From NCBI GenBank assembly GCA_016717705.1, contig JADKFD010000009.1, positions 1 through 64,000 on the forward strand: a DNA stretch of 64,000 bases, read 5' to 3'. Under the pieces are notes generated by a model. That model was not told the origin of the DNA, did not search any database, and was given only the letters and a program-made list of their open reading frames with translations. Of the stretch, positions 7,754 to 15,313 are shown piece by piece. How positions within the stretch are numbered: position 1 is the stretch's first letter; every line of letters starts with the position of its first letter. The DNA is from Rhodanobacteraceae bacterium. Its GTDB lineage: Bacteria > Pseudomonadota > Gammaproteobacteria > Xanthomonadales > SZUA-5. Made by a program: the position numbers and the translations under genes.

Positions 7754-8903
7754 CGGTCAGCCGCCAGCCGCCGCCCGAGACGCGACGGCGCGCCAACAAT
7801 CGCGCCGAGCTCACTGCCAGTGGTGCGTACAGGTGCGGAAACAGCGCACCGCCGCGCGCGGGCTCATGGCGCAGCGCCGGACCGAGCACCGCTGGATCGA
7901 CCGCCAGCAACAGCAAGTCCGGCGTCTGCGCGAAATACTTGGCCAGCGTAGCCGCGACCTGATCGGCACACGAGAGGTGGATGTAGCCATCGCGCAGATC
8001 GTCGGCTGAACCGCGGTACACGCCGTCGCGTTGGGCCTGTCGCCAGTCTGCGGCGGCGACCAGTTTGTAGATGCGGTCGCTGTCCAGTGGCGGCAAGCTG
8101 GATGTGCGCAAGATTTGGGTAGGGTGGAACCCGCGCAGCTTCATCGCGCGGATTCCACCGGGACGGGCGCCGCCGACCCGATGCCTGCGCGAGCCGAAAC
8201 GGCGGAATCCGCGCGCCGGCTCGGTCGCCACGGCGGGTGACTCGGTGCGCGGGTTCCGCCCGACCTGGCAATAGTTTCGGTAGCGCTCGCCTACGGCCTC
8301 CACCTCGATCGGCGTCAGCAGCACCGGCGCCCCGCCCTGCAAGGCGCGCCAGTAGAGTTCGCTCAGGAATTCGAGCTCGATCGCCAGGGTGACCGCAGCG
8401 CCAACATCGTCGGCACAGACCACCGCGCCGTGGTTGGCCATCAGGCAGGCGCTGCGACCGACCATCGCCACCTCGATGGTCCGCGACAGTTCGCTGGTGC
8501 CGAACAAGGCGTAGTCGGCACAGCGCACATCGTCGCCGCCGAAGCGCGCAACGGTGTAGTGGAAGGACGGAATCGCGCGTCGCTGGCAGGCCAGCGCGGT
8601 GGCGAACGGCGAATGGGTGTGCACCACGGCGCCCGCATCGGGTCGGCTGAGATAAAGGTCACGATGCAGATGCCATTCGCTGGAAGGCGCGTGGCGACCT
8701 TGCGCCTGGCCGGCCAGCGACATCCAGACGATGTCGTCGGCGCCGATGCGCTCCGGGTCAAGACCGCTCGGCGTGAGCAACAGGCCATCGCCCCAGCGCG
8801 CGCTGACATTGCCAGCGCTGCCGCAGTTCAGGCGTATCGCGAGCAGCTTGCGGGCGGCATCCACCAAGGCCTGGCGCAGGGCGAGCTCATTGCGGTGGCT
8901 CAT
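7746..8903 (-). CDS. class II aldolase fused to DUF952 domain
   Basis: 385 residues with two domains. Residues 1-215 are a class II aldolase/adducin domain with metal-site residues E76 (SSEWHLH), H95 and H97 (HTH) and H158 (NHG), expected for aldol cleavage of a phosphorylated sugar or related substrate. Residues 278-365 match DUF952 (RIYKLV..., GYIHLS, FPHLYAPL), usually a separate small protein. The linker (about 216-266) is Arg/Pro/Gly-rich and coded by a REP-like palindromic pair (8118-8265) that keeps the frame open. The start ATG at 8903 has GAGGAG upstream. It overlaps the monooxygenase downstream. The fusion may be natural or may result from repeat insertion. Confidence 0.88.
   Translation of the reverse strand: MSHRNELALRQALVDAARKLLAIRLNCGSAGNVSARWGDGLLLTPSGLDPERIGADDIVWMSLAGQAQGRHAPSSEWHLHRDLYLSRPDAGAVVHTHSPFATALACQRRAIPSFHYTVARFGGDDVRCADYALFGTSELSRTIEVAMVGRSACLMANHGAVVCADDVGAAVTLAIELEFLSELYWRALQGGAPVLLTPIEVEAVGERYRNYCQVGRNPRTESPAVATEPARGFRRFGSRRHRVGGARPGGIRAMKLRGFHPTQILRTSSLPPLDSDRIYKLVAAADWRQAQRDGVYRGSADDLRDGYIHLSCADQVAATLAKYFAQTPDLLLLAVDPAVLGPALRHEPARGGALFPHLYAPLAVSSARLLARRRVSGGGWRLTDA
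8118..8265. repeat. REP-like family F pair inside a coding region
   Basis: Two palindromes in tandem: GGTGGAACCCGCG with CGCGGATTCCACC (8123-8159), and GGCGGAATCCGCGC with GCGCGGGTTCCGCC (8201-8260). They sit exactly where the aldolase domain ends and the DUF952 domain has not begun, and encode about 50 linker residues. Confidence 0.8.
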
Positions 8904-9015
8904 CGGTCTCCTCACCTGGGGATATTGCGCTCCCGCGGACAATGCCATTATGGAAGGCGTAGGCAAGGGAGCGTTTGCGTGAAGAGATGCAGTCCTGCGA
9001 CGCGCGAGGTCTGGC

Positions 9016-9573
9016 GTGGCTGAGCCCGACAAGATCAATGCCCTGATCGACGCCATCCAGGGCGGCGACGCCGCCGCCAGCGACCGCCTGTTCGGGCTAC
9101 TGTACGAGGAGTTTCGCGACAAGGCTCATGTGCTGCTGCGCGTGAGTCCGCGGCAGACGCTGTGCACCACCGAACTGGTCAACGAGACCTGGCTGCGCCT
9201 GCACGGGCGCATGCAGCCGGTGGAAAATCGCGCCCACTTCTGCAACCTCGCGGCGCGCGCGATGCGCCAGGTGCTGATTGATCGCGCGCGCCACCGCAAC
9301 GCGGAAAAGCGCGGAGATGGAGTGCCCTCGCTTACCCTGTGTGCCGCGGACGATGTCCAGGGTGAGGACCCATTTGACGTTCTCGCTCTGGATCAGGTGA
9401 TGACGGCGCTGGCGCGAATCGACCCCGGGCTGGCCGAACTGGCGCAACTGCACCTTTTCGGCGGGCTGTCGATCAGCGAGATTGCCGAACTGCGCGGGAC
9501 TGCCGAGCGCACCACGTTCCGCCAGTGGCGCACGGCGCGCATGTATCTGGTGAAGTCGATCGGCGGACATTGA
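9016..9573 (+). CDS. ECF-subfamily RNA polymerase sigma factor
   Basis: 185 residues matching the Sigma70-ECF family often encoded beside Ser/Thr kinases. The sigma-2 part includes LCTTELVNETWLRL and the HFCNLAARAMRQVLID segment; the sigma-4 part has LAQLHLFGGLSISEIAELRG followed by a recognition helix. It should direct RNA polymerase to a small set of promoters. No anti-sigma gene is adjacent; the kinase at 12.2 kb is the probable partner, as known for this ECF type. Start is GTG at 9016 with GAGG upstream. It diverges from the aldolase gene and leads into the beta-helix gene 110 nt downstream. Confidence 0.9.
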   Translation: MAEPDKINALIDAIQGGDAAASDRLFGLLYEEFRDKAHVLLRVSPRQTLCTTELVNETWLRLHGRMQPVENRAHFCNLAARAMRQVLIDRARHRNAEKRGDGVPSLTLCAADDVQGEDPFDVLALDQVMTALARIDPGLAELAQLHLFGGLSISEIAELRGTAERTTFRQWRTARMYLVKSIGGH

Positions 9574-9682
9574 GGCTTGGCGGATGCGGGACCTTTGCGC
9601 AATCTGAACGGATCGCGCATGCCGTGGCAGCAAGCCAGACGTCGTTGCGTACAGGCAGGCACTCCTCACCTGGAAGTTGCCC

Positions 9683-11611
9683 ATGCACTCGTTCCTGCGC
9701 CTGTCATTGATCGCAATGGCACTGTTGCTTGCCCTGCCCGCCCGCGCCACCACGCTGTGCGTGGATAGCGTGTCCGAACTGGCCCAGGCGATCAACGGTT
9801 ACGCGTCGGAGCCCGACGACAGCACGCTGACGATCAAAGTGGTGCAAGGCAATTATCTGGTCAACGCGCTGCTGACTTCTGCCCCGCATGACGCCAATGA
9901 ACGTCTGATCAACCTGAAACTGCTCGGCGGCTACAGCGCCGGCTGCGCCAGTCGCACGATCAATCCGCTCAACACGGTGATCGACGCCAACAATCAGGCC
10001 AACACCGCGCTGTCATTCTTTCTCGGCGAAGACGCCAACGCGACCATCGAGGGCATCACGCTGACGCGCTTTGTCGCCCAGTCGGGGCAAGCCGTGCTGA
10101 ATCTGGAGAGCTTCTACGGCTTCAGCAGCGAAGCCATTTTCGCGGTGCGCCATTGCCGCTTCTTCAGCAACGTTGGCCACCAGATCGTCAATGTACGGGC
10201 GGCGCAGATGGACGTGGTCAACAACCAGATCAGCAACAACACCTTGCTCGGCGGCGGCGCTGCGGCGCTGTTGGCCACCTGGAAGAACGAAGGCGATTCG
10301 CGCATCGCGCTGAACAACAATACGATTGTCGCCAATGCCGGTGGCGCCGGCGTGATGGTCAGCACGGATACCCGCAGCAGCGCCCGCATTTCCGAATTTG
10401 CCGGCAACATCCTGTGGGCCAACGGCAGCACGGATCTGGTCTTCGTCCAGCCCAACCTGCTGGGCAGTCCCGCACCGCTGATCACCGCAAACGTCTACGG
10501 CAGCGTTTCCGGCACCAGCATGCCGGCGGGAAACTCAACCGCCAATCCGCAGTTCGTCAACGCTGCGGGCGGCAACTACACGCTGGCGGCCGGATCGCCG
10601 GCGATCAATTCCGGACCATCGCTGCAACTGTATGGCTTTCCGACCCGTGATCTGACGGGCGGCGCACGAATCATTGGCAGTCTGATCGATCGCGGCGCGC
10701 ATGAGGCCAGCGTCAGCGATCAGTCCAGCTTCCTGGTCACCACCACCGCCGACAACGGCAACAACAGCAGTCCGATCACCGGATCGTTGCGCGCCGCGAT
10801 CAAGGCGGCGAATGCCTCGGCGCTGCCGTTCAAGATCAACTTCGCGATCAGCGGCACCTGCCCGCGCATCGTCAGTCTGGCGGCGCCGATGCTGGATATC
10901 GTGCGCGAGGTCAGCATCGACGGCAGCACGCAGCCGGGCTGGGTGGGCAACAGCAGCTATTCGGTATTCGACGCAAGCTTGTGTCTGGTGGTGAACGGCA
11001 GCGGCAGCACGCCCTACGCTTTCCATGTGCCGAGCAACGCCAGCGGCGCGCGTTTGACCGTGAACGGAATGATGTTTGCAGGCTTCACCGACGCCGCGAT
11101 AAAGCTGGAAGGCGGCGCCGACCATCGCATCAGTGGCAACCAGTTTGGTGCGGTGCCTTTCACCTCGGCCAACAATGACGCGATCCGCGTCACCGGCAAC
11201 TCCGGCCGCGCGATCATCGGCGGCTTCGACGACACCGGCGCGGTCAATCTGATCGCCGGCAGCAGCAATGTCGGTATCTATCTCGACAACGCTGCCGGCG
11301 GTTCGGTGCTGGGCAACAACGTCATTGGCTTCCAGGCCGACGGCAACGGCAATGGCGCCAATGAGACCGGCGTGTTCATCTTCAACTCGCCGGGCAACAG
11401 CCTGCAGTACAACCGCATCGGCAACAGCCTGAGCAACGGCGTCAGCATTTCCGGCGCGGCGTCCACCGGCACCATGCTCCAGTACAACGTCATTGGCCTT
11501 ACAGCCAGCGACACCCCCGCGGGCAATCAGGGCGCGGGGGTGGGGAATCCTTTTCGGGGCCAGAAACAGCACCATCGGCGCGCCCCTGAACAGCGTCTTT
11601 GGTGGCAATGA
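9683..11611 (+). CDS. secreted right-handed beta-helix protein, N-terminal part of frameshifted gene
   Basis: This is the first and largest part of a gene that really runs to 12152. A signal peptide (residues 1-22, ending ALPARA) is followed by Asn/Gly-rich repeats typical of parallel beta-helix proteins (for example NNQISNNTLLGGG and NNNTIVANAGGAG), seen in pectate-lyase-like and chlamydial-Pmp-like surface proteins. No catalytic residues are evident, so polysaccharide binding or an adhesin-like role is as likely as lyase activity. Reading frame is lost at the G-run 11542-11545; dropping one G restores GVGILFGARNSTIG and continues into the C-terminal part. ATG at 9683 has GGAAG 8 nt upstream. 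It lies between the sigma factor and the kinase, suggesting one regulated unit. Confidence 0.82.
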   Translation: MHSFLRLSLIAMALLLALPARATTLCVDSVSELAQAINGYASEPDDSTLTIKVVQGNYLVNALLTSAPHDANERLINLKLLGGYSAGCASRTINPLNTVIDANNQANTALSFFLGEDANATIEGITLTRFVAQSGQAVLNLESFYGFSSEAIFAVRHCRFFSNVGHQIVNVRAAQMDVVNNQISNNTLLGGGAAALLATWKNEGDSRIALNNNTIVANAGGAGVMVSTDTRSSARISEFAGNILWANGSTDLVFVQPNLLGSPAPLITANVYGSVSGTSMPAGNSTANPQFVNAAGGNYTLAAGSPAINSGPSLQLYGFPTRDLTGGARIIGSLIDRGAHEASVSDQSSFLVTTTADNGNNSSPITGSLRAAIKAANASALPFKINFAISGTCPRIVSLAAPMLDIVREVSIDGSTQPGWVGNSSYSVFDASLCLVVNGSGSTPYAFHVPSNASGARLTVNGMMFAGFTDAAIKLEGGADHRISGNQFGAVPFTSANNDAIRVTGNSGRAIIGGFDDTGAVNLIAGSSNVGIYLDNAAGGSVLGNNVIGFQADGNGNGANETGVFIFNSPGNSLQYNRIGNSLSNGVSISGAASTGTMLQYNVIGLTASDTPAGNQGAGVGNPFRGQKQHHRRAPEQRLWWQ

Positions 11612-12152
11612 GATCCTGCGCAATGCGGGGCCGGGCGTGTGGATCTCCGCCTCTGGTGGCACGGGAAACCGCGTGCTCGCCAATCGAATGGCCAGCAATG
11701 GCGCACTCGACATCGACCTTGCCGCCGCAGGCGCCAGCGCCAATCAGGCCAGCAACCCGGCCTCCGGGCCGAATCAGCTGCAGAATTACCCGCAGCTTTC
11801 GTCGGCGCCGCGCTCTGGCGCCAACAACGGCACTTCGACTGTCAGCGGTAGTCTGCACAGTGCGCCGAGCAGCGCTTACCGCATCGATGTCTACTACGCG
11901 CTGACCTGCGACGACACCGCGCCGGGTCGCGGCAGGGCGGACTTCTTCTTCGGTCGCAGTACAGTGAACACCAATGCCGCCGGCGACGCCAGCTTCAGTT
12001 TCAACCTGACCGTGCCCTTCACCGGACTGCCGCTGGGAGTAGTTGCGGCAACCGCCACCAGCGCCAGCGGCGATACCTCGGAGATCTGCAACTGCATCGC
12101 CGAGGTGTCGAGCAGCTTGCCGGACCTGATGTTCCGCAACGGGTTCGAGTGA
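11545..12152 (+). CDS. beta-helix protein, C-terminal part after frameshift, with GFE tag
   Basis: Continuation of the 9683 gene in the +1 frame. It finishes the beta-helix repeats (NSVFGGNEILRNAGPGVW), then carries a beta-sandwich-like segment with regularly spaced Thr/Ser/Asn residues, and ends in LMFRNGFE. Tail motif and domain order match a secreted protein. No separate start codon or ribosome site is visible at the junction, so this is not an independent gene. The kinase gene starts 33 nt downstream. Confidence 0.75.
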
Positions 12153-12185
12153 CCCGATGGCGCCCTGGACTCCTGGGGAGGGCAA

Positions 12186-12962
12186 TTGATCTACTCTTCA
12201 CGCACCCAGGCTGACGAGTCGGCGATGGTCTCCGATCCGGCAAGTACGGAAATGATGCGTCGCGCGCTGGCCATTGCCTGCGCCGCGCTGGACGAGCCGG
12301 AGACCCAGCGTCGTCGCTGGGCCGAAGAACAGTGCGGCAATGACGCTACTTTGCGTGCCGAGGTGGTGTCGCTGCTGGCGGCCGACGAAACGCCGGAACG
12401 GGCGCTCGAGCGCAGCCTCCACGAGCCGGAGATCCTCGATCCCTGGCCCGGCCGGCTGGTCGGGCGCTATCGCGTCGGCGAACGCATCGGCAGCGGCGGC
12501 ATGGGCACTGTTTATCGCGCAGAACCCGAATCGGGGATGCCGCGCCAGCCGGTGGCGCTGAAGCTGATCAAGCGCGGCATGGACACCGACGAAATCCTGC
12601 GCCGCTTCCTGCGCGAGCGCGAGATCCTCGCCCGCCTGGTGCATCCGAACATCGCGCGCCTGCTCGACGGCGGCATGACCGTCGATGGCCGACCGTGGTT
12701 CGCACTGGAACTGGTGGATGGCGCACCACTGCTCGAGTACTGCGACGACAGGCGCTTGCCGCTGCCCGCCCGCGCGTCGATCTCATGCTGCAGATTTGCG
12801 ACGCGGTCGCCTACGCGCACCAGAATCTGGTGGTCCATCGCGATCTCAAGCCGAGCAATGTGCTGGTCACGCGCGATGGCCAGGTCAAACTGCTCGACTT
12901 TGGGATTGCCAAGCTGGTGGACGCCGATGGCGAAGCGGCCACGCGCAGCATGGTCGCGATGA
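12186..12962 (+). CDS. Ser/Thr protein kinase, N-lobe (first part of a gene with three frameshifts)
   Basis: Start of a large Hanks-type kinase gene that as a whole spans 12186-14971 (about 928 residues if intact). The start TTG at 12186 has GGAGG 5 nt upstream; ATG at 12225 is an alternative. After an N-terminal helical region of about 90 residues, typical of kinases linked to this sigma-factor type, the kinase N-lobe shows the glycine loop GSGGMGTVY and the ATP lysine in VALKLIKRG. The correct frame is lost near 12770, where one base appears to be missing; only sequence up to there belongs to the protein. Confidence 0.8.
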   Translation: MIYSSRTQADESAMVSDPASTEMMRRALAIACAALDEPETQRRRWAEEQCGNDATLRAEVVSLLAADETPERALERSLHEPEILDPWPGRLVGRYRVGERIGSGGMGTVYRAEPESGMPRQPVALKLIKRGMDTDEILRRFLREREILARLVHPNIARLLDGGMTVDGRPWFALELVDGAPLLEYCDDRRLPLPARASISCCRFATRSPTRTRIWWSIAISSRAMCWSRAMARSNCSTLGLPSWWTPMAKRPRAAWSR

Positions 12963-14350
12963 TGACCCCGGACTACGCTGCGCCCGAGCAGTACGAGCAC
13001 GGCCAGATCACCACGCAGACCGATGTCTACCTGCTCGGCCTGCTGCTGGCGGAACTGCTGACGGGCACGCGTCCGGCGTGGCCGGTACGCCGTGAAGTCG
13101 AAGCCGGTATCGAAGCGCCGCATCTGGACGCCGCGTTCCGCGCGCAGTCCGGCAGCGACCACAGCGTCGGTGAACGGGCGGCGCGACGCGGCGCCAGCGC
13201 CAACGCACTGGTGCGCGCGCTGCGCGGCGATCTGGACCGCATCGCCCGTCGGGCGATGGCTTATCAGGCCGAGCGCCGCTATGCCAGCGTCGCCGCCCTG
13301 GCCGACGACCTGCGCCGCTATCGGCGCGGCGAACCGGTGCTGGCAATGGGCGATTCGGTCGGGTACCGGCTGGGCAAGTTCGCGCGTCGGCATCGGGGAG
13401 CAGTGGCAGCGACCATTGCGGTGGTCTTGGCGCTGGCCATCGGTGCTGCCGCAACCTGGCGCGAGACCCAGCGCTTGCGTATCGCCCAGGACCACACCAA
13501 GACCACGCTGGCGATGCTCGAGGATGTTTTTCTCGGCGCCGATCCCTACACCGCACGTGGCGGCGACACGCGCGCCACCGATCTGCTCGCTGGCGTGCGC
13601 CGACGCATCGAGTCGGAAACCAGCCTGCCACCGGCGCTGGCGGCGCGGCTGTGGTTCAAGCTCGGCATCGCCTACGTGTCGCTGGATGAGCGCGCCCCGG
13701 CGGAAACCGCACTGCAACGATCGCTGGCCAGCGCAGAAAGCGCGCTGGCCTGTCGCGGCTCCGACTGCATCGATGTCGATGCTGCGGTGGTGCGCATCGA
13801 CCGTGCCGCCGCGCAGGCACGACTGGCCCATTACCAACTGGTCATCGATGGTGACCAGGAGGCGCTGCCCGCGCTGCAGGCGGCGATCGGCGAACTTCGG
13901 GCTCTGGGCAATGCGGCGCGCCATTCGCTGGCCCAGGCACTGCAGTTTCTCGCCGATCACGAGTTCAACCAGGGGCACTACGACAACCTCGATCGATTGA
14001 CCACGGAAACCGTCGCCCTGGAACGTGCGGATGGTGGCGATCGCTCCGGCAACACGATCATGGCGCTGGGGATTCGCGCCTCGCTGTTGCGCGCCAGCGG
14101 GCGCTACCAGGAGGCATTGGCGGTGGCAAGCGGAGGCCCGCGGTCTGGTCGCTGCGCTGGGCGACGAGGCACCAGCCGGCGTGCGCCTCTACTGCGAACA
14201 ACAATACGCCGGCGCTCTGACCGGGCTCGATCGCCCGGCCGAGGCCGAGCCGGTACTGCGCGCGGCGCGCGACCGCGCCGTTGCGCTGCGGGGGCCGGCC
14301 AGTGGTATCAGCATCGGCCTGAGCTGGGAACTGGCCAGCACCGAGAGTGA
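12695..14350 (+). CDS. Ser/Thr protein kinase, C-lobe, transmembrane segment and TPR start (second part)
   Basis: From about 12770 this frame continues the kinase: HRDLKPSN catalytic loop, DFG metal-binding motif, YAAPEQ and a C-lobe. A hydrophobic segment (TIAVVLALAIGAAATW) then crosses the inner membrane and helical TPR-like repeats begin outside. Frame is lost again near 14133; removing one A restores LAVAAEARGLVAALGD in the third part. The architecture cytoplasmic kinase-TM-TPR is known for kinases paired with ECF sigma factors, so the kinase probably phosphorylates the 9.0-kb sigma factor or a linked partner. Confidence 0.8.
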   Translation: MVRTGTGGWRTTARVLRRQALAAARPRVDLMLQICDAVAYAHQNLVVHRDLKPSNVLVTRDGQVKLLDFGIAKLVDADGEAATRSMVAMMTPDYAAPEQYEHGQITTQTDVYLLGLLLAELLTGTRPAWPVRREVEAGIEAPHLDAAFRAQSGSDHSVGERAARRGASANALVRALRGDLDRIARRAMAYQAERRYASVAALADDLRRYRRGEPVLAMGDSVGYRLGKFARRHRGAVAATIAVVLALAIGAAATWRETQRLRIAQDHTKTTLAMLEDVFLGADPYTARGGDTRATDLLAGVRRRIESETSLPPALAARLWFKLGIAYVSLDERAPAETALQRSLASAESALACRGSDCIDVDAAVVRIDRAAAQARLAHYQLVIDGDQEALPALQAAIGELRALGNAARHSLAQALQFLADHEFNQGHYDNLDRLTTETVALERADGGDRSGNTIMALGIRASLLRASGRYQEALAVASGGPRSGRCAGRRGTSRRAPLLRTTIRRRSDRARSPGRGRAGTARGARPRRCAAGAGQWYQHRPELGTGQHRE

Positions 14351-14971
14351 ACTCGGCCAGCACGGGCTGGCCATTACCGAACTCAAGCACTTGCTCGAAT
14401 TCAGCGACACGTTCAAGGGCGCCAACGGCGCCGCACTGCACAACGCACTGGGAACTGCCCTGCTCGGCAGCGGCCAGTCCGACGCCGCCGCGGCCGAGTT
14501 CCGCACCGCCCACGACACGCTCTGCGCCGATCAGGCCGATACCCCGCCGTGCCTGGCGATCGGTCTGAATCGCGCCGATGCCGACCTGACGCGCGGCCTC
14601 GACGGAGAAGTCCGACGCCAACTCGACATCCTGCGGCCTGGCACCATCAAGGCCGGTGGCCGGGCGGCCATGCGCTGGCATCTGCTGCAATCGCGCTGGC
14701 AACTGGAGCGCGGCGAGGTCGCCGCGTCGGCGCAGTCCCTCGACGACAGTCGCGCAGCTTCGGTCGAGGTTCAGCCAGCAAGCGTGATCGATCAAGCGAA
14801 CTTGCTGCGACAACAGGCGCTCATCGCCCAAGCCCGCGGCGATGCCGCGCCTCCGCGCTGGCGCTGAACATCCAAGCCGAAAAGCTCTACAGCGCGCGCT
14901 GGACCGGCGAACCCTCGGCCCTCAGGGAAGTGCGCGCGGCCATCGCGCGCCAGCGCGCAGATCCTGAATGA
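14025..14971 (+). CDS. Ser/Thr protein kinase, C-terminal TPR region (third part, another frameshift near 14850)
   Basis: From about 14133 the frame carries TPR-like helices (RLYCEQQYAGALTGLD and following), stopping at 14867. A missing base near 14850 would join it to ALALNIQAEKLYSARW, closing at TGA 14971, which is a natural end for the family. Three indels in one gene could mean decay. However, each is a single base and the codon use and motifs on both sides are well preserved, so sequencing error is also plausible. Confidence 0.7.
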
Positions 14972-15313
14972 CCTCGGACCACCCGAGACCGCAACCGCGG
15001 CACCCCGCCGCGCCAGGGACCAAGGGTCAGATGAATAGTCAATGAATTGTCAAATTGTGAGAATGTGACCTTTTCGGGCACTTTCTGCTGCTCTGCGCCA
15101 ATACATATCCTTCACGCGCTGTTAAGGTACGTCCCACGGCATCAGGAGGGGAGTCCTGGTGCGCTTGACCCGCTTTCAGCTTCAGAACTCAGCAACAACG
15201 ACGAAGTTGCCTCCACCGAAAGGCGGAAGTGCGATTTCCTGCATTTGAGATCCGAGCTTTGCAGACGGCTGCCTGGGGCGGCCGCTGTTTCCAATCAACC
15301 TGGGGGTTTAAAC
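14972..15313 (+). promoter_or_regulatory. long upstream/leader region of the M4 protease gene
   Basis: A 342-bp region without a gene. It contains an AT-richer stretch at 15030-15070, a GAAA-capped hairpin (TCCACC-GAAA-GGCGGA, 15212-15227, one mismatch) and a GC-rich potential stem near 15268-15290. The length and hairpins suggest a structured 5' leader or operator region, but I could not match a known riboswitch class. Confidence 0.35.

Noticed and set aside
11545..12152. Independent small secreted protein gene
   Set aside because: No start codon or ribosome site with signal peptide; sequence continues the beta-helix repeats of the previous frame.
15180..15300. c-di-GMP (GEMM) riboswitch before the M4 protease
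   Set aside because: A GAAA hairpin is present, but the conserved GEMM core sequences are not recognisable.
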